Origin: Myotis daubentonii
Lineage: Eukaryota > Chordata > Mammalia > Chiroptera > Vespertilionidae
DNA: 64,000 nt
Assembly: GCF_963259705.1 (NCBI RefSeq)
Contig: NC_081853.1
Coordinates: 1,302,001-1,366,000, forward strand
Direction: 5' to 3'
The translations under genes and the position numbers were made by a program. The notes under the pieces are model-generated. The model saw nothing but the letters and a program-made list of their open reading frames with translations. It had not been told where the DNA came from and searched no databases. Within the stretch, counting starts at the first letter, position 1. Every line of letters starts with the position of its first letter. This document shows, in pieces, positions 46,744 through 57,000 of this stretch.

Positions 46744-47659
46744 TTATTCTCAATGTGATAGGATATTCTCTGCCACTGTATGGCTTTAACCAAGAAAGTG
46801 ACTCCATGTGGTGCACACATTTAAGATTATTCCAGCAGCAGCATGGAAAATGGACTGTAGGGGGTGCTATGTTGAAAATATGCAAACCAGATGACAGACC
46901 ACTGTAGATATCCAGGTGAAATGATGGCAGTTAGGAGATTGGTGGTACCATGAAGTGATAGAAATGGTGAGAATGGTAATATGTTTTAAGATAGAACCAA
47001 TAGGGCTTACTGATTGAGAACATGTAGAGATTGGAGAGAGGGGGCAACATTTATGGACTAACCAACAAAAATGAATGTGAATAGAATCAAAACTCATAAG
47101 ACATCATATCATAGGACACAATAGCTGGTACCCATGTTCAAGAGATTATCCTATCTAATACAAGAGAAACATGCAAAGTGACCATAACCCTGACACCCTT
47201 CCCATTGGCTAATCAGCAGGATATGCAAATTAACTGCCAACCAAGATGGCGGCAGGCAGCCATGCAGCTGAAGCGAACAGGAGGCTTGCTTGCTCCAGTG
47301 ACGGAGGAAGCCAACATTTCCAGCCTGCCGCTGCCAGCCTCTGAGCTGCACTCTAAGCAACTATGTTGCAATTATAGAAGTTAAACAAGCTCCAGAGACC
47401 TGCTTTCAGCCAGCTTCAGCCTCAGAGCTTAGAGCTGCTGTGATGGCAATAGAGTTTCAATCATAGAAGCCAAACAGACCCAGAAACCTGCTTTCAGCCC
47501 TCAGAGCTGGAGCCCGCTCTCATCTCCAGTGACAGCTATAGAAGGTAAATAAATCCTAGAATTAAAAAAAAAAAGAAAAAAAGGAGAGGCTGGGAGCTTA
47601 AATTGCCCTCCAGCCTGTAAACGGCTCTCAGGCCCTCACCCAGACTGGCCAGGCACCCC

Positions 47660-48545
47660 AGTGGGGACCCCCACCCTAAAGGGGGAGTGACCAGCTGCAA
47701 ACAGCCTTCAGCCTGTCATCCAGGCTAGCCAGGCACCCCAGTGGGGACCCCCACCCTGAAGGGGGTGTGACCAGCTGCAAACAGCCTTCAGTACGTCATC
47801 CAGGCTGGCCAGGCACCCAAGCGGGACCCCCACCCTGATCCGGGACACTTTCAGGGCAAACCAGCCAGCCCCCACCCATGCACCAGGCCTCTATCCTATA
47901 CTACAGGCAGGGCAGGACAGCATGAGCTGCCATCCAGGCCCCATGTGCAGCCCTGGGCAGCAGGGCATAAGCCGGGCCCCCTGTGTGTCGCCTGAGCCCC
48001 CAGCCGGGATCCCCGTGCCGCCTAAGCCCAGCACTGCTAAGCTTCGCCCCCAGCCGGGACCCTATGACTATTGGAGAGCAGGAAAGTGCTGCTGGGCCCT
48101 GGGTTGCTGTGGTGATCTGGCCATCGGTAAGTAGAAAAGTGCGGCCTGTAGGCAGCCCCCAGCTGCGCCTGATCCGGGAGCAGGAAAGCAAGCCCGGCCT
48201 GAGGGAAGCCCCCAACTGGGCCTGATCCGGGAGCAGGAAAGCAAGCCCGGCCTGAGGGCAGCCCCCAGCTGGGCCTGATCCGGGAGCAGGAAAGCAAGCC
48301 CGGCCTGAGGGCAGCCCCCAACTGGGCCTTCTCCCCAGTTGCCATGGAGACCTGAGAGCGGGAAAGCCCTCAGCTGGGCCTGCTCCCCAGTTGCCATGGA
48401 GACCTGAGAGCAGGAAAGCCCGGCCTGCGGACAGCCCCCAGCTGGGCCTGCTCCCCAGTTGCCATGGAGACCTGAGAGCGGGAAAGCCTGGCCTGTGGGC
48501 AGCCCCCAGCTGGGCCTGCTCCCTGGTCGCCATGGCAATCCGGAA
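47660..48545 (+). repeat. Tandem repeats of 50-75 bp inside Helitron
   Basis: Three units near 47690-47835 are built on GTGACCAGCTGCAAACAGCC. About seven units at 48150-48540 are built on GGGAGCAGGAAAGCAAGCCC and GCAGCCCCCAGCTGGGCCTG. Long minus-strand frames here are repeat artefacts. Confidence 0.8.
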
Positions 48546-48696
48546 ACAGGAAAGCCTGGCTTGCAAGCAGCATCCCCATCCTGGCCATAGCTCAAGGGAG
48601 AGTACAACATGCAGTGGAGGCCAAGAGCCTGAGAGATCAACACAGAGGGACTCCTGCTCCAAGCCTCCATGTGTGGCTAGGGGCAGGCCCCCAGCA

Positions 48697-48697
<1 letters not shown>

Positions 48698-48739
<42 letters not shown>
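48698..48739 (+). repeat. (CA)n microsatellites
   Basis: An uninterrupted CA run of about 20 units; shorter ones follow near 48788 and 48868, each after a repeated GGCAGGCCCC/GCAGAC unit. Confidence 0.9.
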
Positions 48740-48740
<1 letters not shown>

Positions 48741-49036
48741 GCCTGCTCTGAGCCTCCAATGTGGCTGGAGGCAGACCCCCAGTGGGGACACACACACACA
48801 CAAACACACGGCAACTGCTTCGAGCCTACATGGTATGGCTGGGGGCAGGCCCTAGCAGACAGACAGACAGACACACACACACACACACACACATGGGATG
48901 CCTGCTCCACGCCTCTGCTGCCAGACTGTGGCCATCAGTAGGACATCCACTGAGGACTCCTGGACTGTGAGAGGGGCAGGCTGGGCTGAGGGAACCCCAC
49001 CCCCCAGTGCATGAATTTCATGCACCAGGCCTCTAG

Positions 49037-49725
49037 TCCTATATAATAAAAGAGAAACATGTAAATTGACCATCCCTCTACACTACCAGCCAATCAGGAG
49101 TGAGTATGCAAATTAACCCGCCAACGATGGCGGGTTAATTTGCATACACAGGCCTCGGGCGAGAGAAGAGCAGGAGAGCTGGTGGAGAGTGGAGCAGCTT
49201 GGGGAACTTGGCTCCCCAAGCTGCCAGATGGAGAGCAGAGAGGGAGAGTTGGAGGCTTGGAGGACTTGGTAGAGTGGGAGGCCATGGGATGGAGACAGAG
49301 CAGGAAGGGAAAACCAAGAGCATGGGGAGCACCAGGAATTCTGGGGATCGTAGTTCTGGTGGCAGATGGATCTCCAGACACTAGAGCAAAGTGAGCCTGG
49401 AGCAAGTTACTGTTGTGGAGGGGGATGGAGGGAAAGCAAAGGTGAGAGACATAAGTAAAATCAGAGTGTCTAGGAAAAATTAAAGGGAAGACATCCAAAA
49501 ATTTCCAGGAAATCTCCACCAATGAAGCAAAGAAAAAAAATGCCTCTATTATTCTGTGAGCAACAAACCAAACTGAGTTGGGGTCTCAGACAATTCACTC
49601 ATGTGATTACAAAGACAGACAGAAACTCCCGGATTGGAGAGGGCTCCCAGATTGGAGAGGGTGCAGGTCGGGCTGAGGGACTCTCACACCCCCCAGTGCA
49701 CAAATGTCATGCACCAGGCCTCTAG
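49037..49725 (+). mobile_element. Non-autonomous Helitron, head-to-tail with the previous one
   Basis: It starts TCCTATATAATAAAAGAG directly after the CTAG of its neighbour and ends GCACCAGGCCTCTAG. Near its left end GCGGGTTAATTTGCATAC forms a small inverted repeat with GTATGCAAATTAACCCGC. Confidence 0.85.
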
Positions 49726-49738
49726 TGTATATATATCT

Positions 49739-49739
<1 letters not shown>

Positions 49740-49773
<34 letters not shown>
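49740..49773 (+). repeat. (CA)n microsatellite
   Basis: About 17 CA units between two Helitrons. Confidence 0.9.
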
Positions 49774-49774
<1 letters not shown>

Positions 49775-49854
49775 TAGTGGCGTGGTGCACAAAATGCATG
49801 CACATTAAAAGGAAATTAAATAGAGAAAATATTTTAATATTGCTATTTGCCCTT

Positions 49855-50322
49855 TCTCTATAATAGAAGCGTCAGAGATGAAAGAAAATTAGTAAAATGT
49901 ATATGAAAATCTCCCACCTGTCAGAGTCTGGGGTGCACCGTGGGACCCTGTGTCAAGTCCCCACCCACCCATGTGCACCTCAAAATCATGCAAGACCCAG
50001 ACCTGGCTGGCCTCACCCCCATCAAGCCCCGCAGCCTCAGGTCCCCTGTCAAGCCCTGCCAGGTGGGGGGGGCGCAGGCTCGGGTCCCCTGTCAAGCCCC
50101 ACTGGGCGGGGGAGTGTGGCCTCAGATCCCTCCCCGGCTGGCCAACCTCCTGAGTCCTTCCCAAGCCCCGATTGTGCACCTGTGGGGTCCCTTGTGGGCT
50201 GGCTTGTGCCCTCTCACAATCCGGGACCCCTTGGGAGATGTCGGAGAGCCAGTTTCGGCCCAATCCCGCAGGCCAGGCTGAGGGATCCCACTGGTGCACG
50301 AATTCGTGCACTGGGCCTCTAG
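49855..50322 (+). mobile_element. Non-autonomous Helitron
   Basis: The 5' end TCTCTATAATAGAAGCG is a diverged form of the family start. The 3' end has hairpin GTGCACGAATTCGTGCAC and TGGGCCTCTAG. The interior is GC-rich with repeated CCCTGTCAAGCCC and no gene. Confidence 0.8.
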
Positions 50323-51119
50323 TATAATATCATCCCTCTTTAGTGAGACCTTTATTCAGGCTATAACCCTCTGAGAAGACGTATCTCAGAGATCAAAGGG
50401 AATTGCAGGAAATGGTGCCTTGATGAGCAAGAATGTGTGCTTCCTTTCCCTGGGGCAGTAACTGTCTTCTCTCCTAAGCCTCCCCCACCCCACCCCCAAA
50501 TTCTGGGAGGGCAGCAAATCATCCACATTGCAGAACAAGTGCCTGGCCCAGGAGACACATGCAGCAGGCGCCTGCTGAAGGCTGTGGAGAAAGCGGCGCC
50601 GGCGCCACAGACTTAGAGGTGGTCTGGTCTCCCTTAGAAACCATGTTCTAAGAGAAAACAGCACTATTCAGGCCAACACAGAAAAAAAACAATAAGGTCA
50701 GATGGGGGTTCAGGTCAAATAATCAGTGAGTCCTGGGCTAGTCAACAAATGAAAAACAGTGATTTTGCAAGAGATGCACAAAGGGCTGAACAATAGTCTG
50801 TTGGTATTTTGCAGCTAAACTTGATGATCTCATCACAGAATCACCAAATGTTGGAGCTGGGAGAGATTTTAGAAAACTTTGGATCAATTCACTCATTTGA
50901 CAGATGAGGAAACGAGGATGAAATGCCGTGGACACCGGTGCCAGCTGTTTTTGCATGGCAGGAATTGGCAGCCTGGTTCACTTCCTTTCCCATGTGTAGG
51001 CTCAAAGGAGAGTTTCAGAAGCAAGCTGGAGAGACAGGCTTCTAAAGTCTACAGTTTATTCCCAAGTTAGATTCCCCTTTTAAAATTCCCTTCCGTGAAA
51101 ACAAATCGTCTCCCTTGAG
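50323..51119. other. Intronic stretch, nothing recognised
   Basis: Near 50840-50905 there is an old repeat-like piece (CATTTGACAGATGAGGAAAC). No exon is visible. Confidence 0.4.
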
Positions 51120-51240
51120 AATTTAATTTCTTAGTGTGGCCTTCAAGCTTTGCCTGATCTCAACCCCATTTAGTTCTCTGACCTTGTCTCCAAGCCCTCC
51201 CTACTTCATTCACTCCAGCTCAGCCACCCGGGCCTCATGT
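51120..51240. repeat. Right arm of a 121-bp inverted repeat
   Basis: It is the reverse complement of 46623-46743 with one substitution. Flanking sequence on either side is unrelated to that around the left arm. Confidence 0.9.
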
Positions 51241-52559
51241 CCTCTTACCTTCAGGGAAAATGAGGCAGCCAGCACACTTCCCTTTTGGACGTGGCTGCCA
51301 GGGAGCTTAGAACTCAACAGAACACTTCACCCTCGTAACAATAATGGCCTCCGTTTCTGACAAGCATACTTATTTCCCCTCCTCTTTATGTCTTTTCATT
51401 TTTTATAGCTATTTCAATGGCTTTATTGTATATGCGTTTTTTATTGTAAGTCACCTCAAATTCTTTTTGGAAGACAGCCAGGTGTAAATCACCAAGAAAC
51501 CAAAATAGGAAGATTTCACTTCTCCTGTGTACCGCAACTGCTGCCAGGGGTGTGTCTGTTTTCAGATCCCACCCTTGACCTAAAAGCTCAGCTCTCACCT
51601 CTTGGCTTTATGTTTACGGAGCGGAGAGGCCACCACAGGACGGACTGCATACACATGATTCACAAAATGGCAGGGTCTGCCTGTGAACTAGACAAGGCCC
51701 TGGAAACTTCTCCGGAATTAAAACAAGATGTGGAAGGAGATGCGCTTCCAGCAACGTGGCAGGCCTTCGCGGACAGCAAGCTGGGGCAGCGCCACCTGGC
51801 TGCTCAGCAGGTGGACGGTGTCCGACCACCTCCACGTTTCTGCCGGCTACTCCCCAGGCCTGCAAAGCGAGATCCCGCAGCCTGCATCTCTTTTGGATTC
51901 TAACCACGTAAAGAGATTAAAGCACTCATTTTTCTGAAAACATGTGGCTTTTTTTTCCTCCCTAAAATAAAATTCCTCCTAAACCACAAAAATTTAACCC
52001 AGGCAGGATTACAAATGCAATAAAGGAGTCTATACTGAGATTCCTCCTCCTTTTCCTTCCCAGCTACTGAGTCTTCCGTCCCCATCTCTGTCTAGGTAGT
52101 AAAGGAACATTAATAAGTCCCAGAAAATGTCAACTTCTCCAGAGGGCACTAGATTTTCATGTTTATGCATTTGAGCTTGAGACTTCCTGTGGCTCTTTTA
52201 CTTTTCACTCTTCCCTGAGTTTTAAAATTTTGTTCTTTATTCCTATAGTGTTGGCCACAGTTTTCATGATAGTCTAAGAGATAGGTTCAAAAAAAAGATG
52301 GTTTCAGAGGTCCTGTTGCCTATGGAAATAGTCCTTCCCTAAAACATCCATCTAGATTCTGTTCATGATCTCTTCCTAGCCAGAACAAATTTGTCCAGAT
52401 AGAGACAAGAATGAGACAGTTGCAAAAATTTATGTTTTCCTGGAAACATCGCAGGAAAATTATGATACACAAACAAGACTAGTGTATGACATCAGCCTAA
52501 CATGTCAGCGCTCACCTGGGCCCAGGCTGCTGCTGGGCCTTTATCCTTATCCACCGCAT
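51241..52559. other. Intronic stretch, nothing recognised
   Basis: The plus-strand frame around 51550-51903 is open for 117 codons without recognisable protein or good start context. I do not call it a gene. Confidence 0.45.
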
Positions 52560-52640
52560 AGTATCTGTGAATCATGGACAAAACACCAAACTCTGTGCAT
52601 TCCTTTCCTCATCTGTAACACGGCAATGATATTAGTGTGT
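52560..52640 (+). repeat. MIR SINE fragment
   Basis: TTCCTTTCCTCATCTGTAAC followed by ATGATATTAGTGTGTGCTTC is the MIR core in an old copy. Confidence 0.6.
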
Positions 52641-52649
52641 GCTTCACAG

Positions 52650-52832
52650 AGCAGGCTCACAGACTTTGCGGTGCATCAGAAACAATGGAGGGCTTGTGAA
52701 AACACAGATTACGGACCTCACCCCATGGCTTCTGACGCAGGGGTCTAGGCAGGTGCCTGAGAATCTGCATTTCTACAAAGGCCCCAGTGACACTGGTGCT
52801 GCTGGTTAAAGGCCATACTCTGAGAACCACCA
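52650..52832 (-). mobile_element. MER5A-like hAT-Charlie relic
   Basis: On the minus strand it runs GGTGGTTCTCAGAGTATGG through CTCAGGCACCTGCC to CTGATGCACC, the order of MER5A. The 5' end still shows the GGTTCTCA terminus. Confidence 0.7.
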
Positions 52833-53013
52833 TCCCGGGGTTATGGGAGAGATGACATAATCAATACACTCAAGCTCAGTGTCAGCAATGGCTGTTTGTA
52901 TGTGCTGTTTAGCACTGTGCTTGGTAGCTATGTTAAATGGTGTCCGTTATTATTTTACAAGTTGTCCATCAATTTACAAAACATAGTAAACTTGTAGTTG
53001 AACTGTGATGTAA

Positions 53014-53195
53014 TCTATAATTAATAAGAGTGTAATATGCTAATTAGACCGTTCGCCCTTCCAGATGATCTTCTGGTCGAAGCTGTGGTGGCAGGGCCGA
53101 GGCAGAGGCAGCAGAGGCCCCCCAGCGACCACAGAGGAGAGGACCCCAGCTGGTGGCCCAGCTCCTTGCATAAATTTCGTGCATCAGGCCTCTAG
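53014..53195 (+). mobile_element. Short non-autonomous Helitron
   Basis: It starts TCTATAATTAATAAGAGTG and ends with hairpin TGCATAAATTTCGTGCA and AGGCCTCTAG. It resembles the copy at 7011. Confidence 0.83.
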
Positions 53196-54079
53196 TCTAT
53201 TATAAGAAACCTCAGTAGGAAAATACTGTTAAGTTCCTAATAGAAGTATCCTTATTATAAAGAGCATATACACTCACGAGGGGTTGTGAGTGTTTTTAAA
53301 TACTTAAAAGCAATTTTGTAGATCACTGGGGTCCCCCCCAAAAAAATTATTTTGTCAGAAACCATCTGTACATTTACTGAGGCAGAAAAGAAGCTGACAC
53401 AGCTACTTCTTGAGGTTTCATTTTTCTCTTAGTTACAGTAAAAGTGCCAAAACTCCTTTAGTTATTATGGTCAAAAAGAACTCAACTCGTTTCAAGTAAT
53501 TAAGGAGCCCAGCGAATGTGGACCTGGCAAAGGCGATCAGAAACGTCTACAGGTTCTAAGGGGCCTCGGAACACCGGGCCGCCCGACAAGAGGTCCTGAT
53601 AGAGCTCCCCACAACCAAGGAAGTAAACGCGACCCTAACCTGCGGGCGGCCCGTCACCCAAAACGAAGATGAGGTGCTCCGAGGAGACGCTGTGGCGAGC
53701 GAAGCTTTGCGCGGAGACTATCAAACCCGACGTCGCAGAGCGAGCGGTTTCCCCGGGGCTCTGGCTGGAGCCTGAACGAGACCGAGGGACAGGGAAGCCC
53801 GCTGTGTCCTCTCAGTGCCGCGCATCACTCCTCCCACGGAGAAAACTTTTTAATAAGCAGGTCCACGGCCTCTTCCTTCTAACAGTGATTCGAGATTCAA
53901 AGAGGCCGCCGGTCTTTGGTAAACATCTGACTTTCACAATTCAACCAGATTTACACGTTTGTTAAAAAGTCTCCAATGAAACGAGAATTAAAGCATCCTT
54001 GCGTGGTGAAGCTCTTGCAAATTTAAACAAAGGCACATGTTTACAAGAATGCGCGGACAGCCTCGCTGTGACGGTTCAC
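53196..54079. other. GXYLT2 intron 1, promoter-proximal
   Basis: Composition becomes CpG-rich from about 53.5 kb. A 98-codon plus frame at 53669 has no recognisable protein; I treat it as chance. Confidence 0.45.
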
Positions 54080-54760
54080 AGCGGCCACAGGGGACGCTCC
54101 CCGGACCCGTCTCTGAAAACGCACTGACTCCCCGGCTGCGCCTTCAGGTGACGCCCGAAGGCGGCTCTCCGAGGCCAGCAGGTGAGGGCCCAGCGGGGAG
54201 CTCTGCGCGCGCTCGGACCCTCACCCGCCCTCCAGCCACAGCCGCCCGGGCCTGGGCGGGCGGAGGGAGGGGCACGGCCCCAGGCGGGACTCGGAGCTGC
54301 CACGACTCACCTCGCCAACTTCTCCGGGCTCGGCGCGCCCCGGCGGCGGCCGGCTCGGGGGCGCGGAGGCGCGGGCCGGGGCCTCTGGGCGCCTGGGCCC
54401 GCCCGGGTGGGGGCGCCCCGGCCCGCGGGGCGCGCGGGGGCCGGCGCGGGAGGGCGCTGCGGGGCGGACGCGGGGCGCGCGGGCGGCGGGGACGCGGGGC
54501 CGGGGCGCAGGGCCAGCAGCGCGAGCAGCAGCGCGGACAGCGCGAGCAGCAGCAGCGCGGCCGCCCGGCAGCGGAGCCTCATGGTGCGCGGCGCCCCGGG
54601 CAGCGGCGGGACGGGCAGCTGGCGCCTCCCCCACCGCCCGTGGGGGCTGGGGGGCGCGGGCCCGCGGGGGAGGAGGCTGCGGGCGCCACGGCCGAAGGAG
54701 GAGCCCCCACGCCTACCGTACTGTGTGGAGTAGCTGCCCTCCGCGCCGCCCGCCTCGGAA
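54080..54760. promoter_or_regulatory. GXYLT2: CpG island with GXYLT2 promoter and 5' UTR
   Basis: CpG density is very high throughout, with uninterrupted GC-rich sequence, and it covers exon 1. The gene reads to the left, so the promoter should lie right of 54582. I see no TATA box there, as is usual for such promoters. The transcription start cannot be placed from sequence alone. Confidence 0.75.
54311..54582 (-). CDS. GXYLT2: GXYLT2 coding exon 1
   Basis: This exon encodes the cytoplasmic tail, membrane anchor and start of the stem of glucoside xylosyltransferase 2. The start ATG has A at -3 (CACCATGAGG). Residues 1-6 are basic (MRLRCR) and about 7-26 form a leucine/alanine-rich signal-anchor helix, as expected for a Golgi type II enzyme. 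The rest is a Pro/Ala/Arg-rich stem ending SPEKLA plus two bases of an arginine codon. A GTGAGT donor follows. The 272 nt leave phase 2, which exon 2 completes exactly. N-terminal sequence resembles human GXYLT2 (basic start, [13 protein letters not shown] anchor, EKLAR end). The long open frames on the plus strand over this exon are shadows caused by high GC. Confidence 0.92.
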
Positions 54761-55332
54761 CCTCTGACTTATTCGCCCACTGGATCAGGCGCCATCCATC
54801 CGGCCATTCACTCACCCCGCTCAGCCGGTGCCTCCATCACCCGTACTTGCTGGTTCACGCACTCCTCCTCTTACCCTCTCACTGCCACGCACTCTTCCAT
54901 CTGACTCTAGTTATTCCAGGCATTTCCCCTGTAATTTAGTCCTATCCGGCTATCCAAGCGCTAAGGTACCTCTCCATACATCCACCAGGCAGGGATATCT
55001 TTTTCCTGTCTGCCCAGTGCAAGGCCTGACACTCGATGGATATCTGTTGGATAAAATAAATTCAGATCCATGTAATCTAAAGAATTTACAGAATTAATTT
55101 CAAAGTCTGGGTTTGAAATCTGACTCTGCTGCTTACTTGGTGATGCTGAGCGAGTTGCAGGGTTTTCCTGGTTTCAATCTCCCGGCATGCAAACAGGGGT
55201 GCTGGCGCTGCTCTCCATGCAGTGCTGTGTAGCGTTACAGTAAATAATGCCTCAAAGAAACCAGACAGCGCCTGGCTGCCGGTGCCCAATAAAAGCTCTG
55301 TGGTAGTTGGCACAACAGAAAGTAGCTTATCA
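54761..55332. other. Upstream of GXYLT2, nothing recognised
   Basis: Composition drops to the genomic background right of the CpG island. No divergent gene's first exon is evident. Confidence 0.45.
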
Positions 55333-55632
55333 CCCTATATAATAGAAGGCTATTATGCAAATCGACCAAATGATGGGATGACCAGTCACTATGACGTGCA
55401 CTGACCACCAGGGGGCAGATGCTCAACTCAGGAGCTGCCCCTTGGTGGTCAGTGCGCTCCCACAGGGAGAACCCCGCTCAGCCACAAGCCAGGTTCACAG
55501 CTGGTGAGTGCAGCCCTGGTGGAAGCTCATGCAGGAGGCAACCAATCATTGTGTTTCTGTCACTTAGATATTTCTCTCTGTCTTTCCCTCTCTTCCACTC
55601 TCTCTAAAACTCAATGAAAAAATATCCTTGGG
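55333..55632 (+). mobile_element. Helitron-like 5' end joined to a SINE-like 3' end
   Basis: It starts CCCTATATAATAGAAGGC, the Helitron 5' motif, and shares GACCAGTCACTATGACGTGC with the copy at 7313. From about 55500 it resembles the Ves 3' half (CATGCAGGAGGCAACCAATC, TTTCTCTCTGTCTTTCCCTC) and ends A-rich. No CTAG hairpin end is seen, so it is a chimera or a truncated Helitron hit by a SINE. Confidence 0.5.
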
Positions 55633-55825
55633 TGAGAATTAAAAAATAAATAAATAAACAGACAAATAAATGTATTAGCTAGCACACTATCTGGTTTTAG
55701 TTCTCACATGTATACCTACCACCCATCATAGATCATTTTCATGTGTAAGGATAAAGTGAAGGCTGGGTTTATATTTTTCTATATCAATAGTTAATTGACC
55801 CATTTGTTTAAAAGACTAACTCCAG

Positions 55826-56190
55826 GCACAGAACCTAGACACAGAACCTACACAGAACCTAGAGACAGAAGAACTTCGCTGGAGAGAACATGGCAAAAGA
55901 TCCTGGAAAGAAACTGGCCACAGAACCTAGCGAGAGAACATGGCTGAAGAACCTAGAGACAGAACCTGGCTACAGAACCTGGATAGAACATGGCAAGAGA
56001 ACCTGACTAGAACCTGGTGACTGAACCTGGCTGGAGAACCTGGACAGAACCTGGCTGGAGAACCTAGCGAGGGAACATGGCTACAGAACCTGGCTGGAGA
56101 ACCTGGAGAACCTGGCCGGAGAACCTAGCAAGAGAACATGGACACAGAACCTGGCTGGAGATCCTAACCAGAACTTCGCTGGAGATCCTG
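55826..56190 (+). repeat. VNTR built on AGAACCTGGCTGGAG
   Basis: About 22 short, irregular units (AGAACCTAGACAC, AGAACCTGGCTGGAG, AGAACATGGCAAG) run head to tail. The unit resembles AGAACTTGCTGGAGATCCTGG in the LTR at 13680, so it probably expanded from that LTR's R region. Confidence 0.8.
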
Positions 56191-56326
56191 ACCAGAACTT
56201 GGCTAGAGATCCTGGCTAGGCTGCTGATCAACTGAACGCTGTCTCTGTGTCATTCCTTCTTCGCCAGCTCCGTCTACACCTTTGGGGACCCCTGGACCTG
56301 CTGGGGTTGGACCCCAGCATTAAACA
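56191..56326 (+). mobile_element. LTR R/U5 segment, second copy
   Basis: It matches the end of the LTR at 13514-13802 (AGATCCTGGCTAGGCTGCTG, CGCTGTCTCTGTGTCATTCC, CTGGACCTGCTGGGGTTGGA) with few changes. No U3 or TATA precedes it, as expected of a transcript starting in R. Confidence 0.75.
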
Positions 56327-56774
56327 CCATATATTCATTGTCTTCTCTTTCAAACATACCATGATGATATTCACAGAAAAAAAAATGCTAAATAGTGTCT
56401 GAATTATATATAATATTGAGAATTCCACTATTTTTTTTTCTGTGCCTAAATGAAACATTTCATTTGGCAAACAGTCTATGGAGTGAAATTTATCCTTGTG
56501 ATTTGGGGAGTTACAAAACAACTCCTGTGTTTTAAAATATCATCAAGTGTGTGAAATTAAATTACATATAATTAGTAAAAATAATTTCATGGTCTTTAAC
56601 TTACTGATGATGAGAATTTGTCATCAAATAGTTATTGAGCTTTTAAGTGCAATGATATTTTCATAGGCAAAAGTAAGATACCAGAAAAAATAACATACAC
56701 ATGTGAAGAGAAAATGGATCTACTGTATCTCTGAAATAAAAGCAATTTACAAGCTTCCTTTGTTAAAAATAAAA

Positions 56775-57000
56775 GCTTTCCCTGACCAGTTTGGCTCAGT
56801 GGATAGAGCATCAGCCTGCGGACTCAAGGGTCCCAGGTTCGATTCCGGTCAAGGGCATGTACCTTGGTTGCAGGCACATCCCCAGTGGGGGGTGTACAGG
56901 AGGCAGCTGATCGATGTTTCTCTCTCATCGATGTTTCTAACTCTCTATCCCTCTCCCTTCCTCTCTGTAAAAAATCAATAAAATATATTCAAAAAAAAAA
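56775..57000 (+). mobile_element. Ves SINE, complete
   Basis: It starts CCTGACCAGTTTGGCTCAGT. The B-box GGTTCGATTCC lies at about 56837. Then come the CCCCAGTGGGGGGTG and TCTCTCATCGATGTTTC blocks and a tail AATCAATAAAATATATTC plus poly(A). It is tRNA-derived and not a functional tRNA. Confidence 0.93.

Larger units (their letters stand above)
46130..46870 (+). repeat. Ancient mammalian interspersed repeat, interrupted
   Basis: The run TCTGTTCTGGGTACCAGCAG through AGGCCACACTAAG to ATTATTCCAGCAGCAGCATGG follows a familiar old repeat whose family name I cannot fix. It is split by a short HAL1 tail at 46408. Its middle is part of an inverted duplication with 51.1-51.2 kb. Confidence 0.4.
47149..49036 (+). 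mobile_element. Large non-autonomous Helitron
   Basis: It begins TCCTATCTAATACAAGAG and ends with hairpin TGCATGAATTTCATGCA plus CCAGGCCTCTAG. The 1.9-kb interior holds several tandem arrays and CA repeats but no Rep/helicase. The right end touches the next Helitron with no spacer. Confidence 0.82.
5140..54310 (-). other. GXYLT2: GXYLT2 intron 1 (about 49 kb)
   Basis: The intron is bounded by a GTGAGT donor on the minus strand next to 54311 and a CAG acceptor next to 5139. It is mostly nested transposable elements and hosts the FBXO31-like retrogene in the same orientation. No other GXYLT2 coding exon is needed, because exons 1 and 2 join in frame exactly as in the known protein. Confidence 0.9.
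55825..57000 (+). mobile_element. Chimeric retro-insertion: LTR-derived VNTR to Ves SINE, one TSD pair
   Basis: AAAAGACTAACTCCA at 55810-55824 is repeated at 57003-57017, directly after a poly(A) run. The left copy is preceded by TT, the usual L1 endonuclease site (TT/AAAA). Between them, in order, are a tandem array, an LTR 3' end, 440 bp of other sequence, and a Ves SINE whose tail supplies the poly(A). The simplest reading is one L1-mediated insertion of a single chimeric transcript. Confidence 0.65.

Noticed and set aside
47901..48809. Minus-strand frame of 302 codons
   Set aside because: It covers Helitron tandem repeats and CA microsatellites; no domain and no conserved start.
53669..53965. 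98-codon plus-strand frame near the GXYLT2 CpG island
   Set aside because: No recognisable protein, no partner exon; open frames of this size are expected in GC-rich DNA.
54037..54939. Plus-strand frame of 300 codons at the CpG island
   Set aside because: It is the GC-rich antisense of GXYLT2 exon 1, with low-complexity Gly/Arg/Ala composition.
56785..56860. tRNA gene candidate (A-box and B-box)
   Set aside because: It is the head of a Ves SINE; the same structure recurs at 57.1, 59.5, 62.1 and 63.1 kb and lacks a tRNA fold as a whole.
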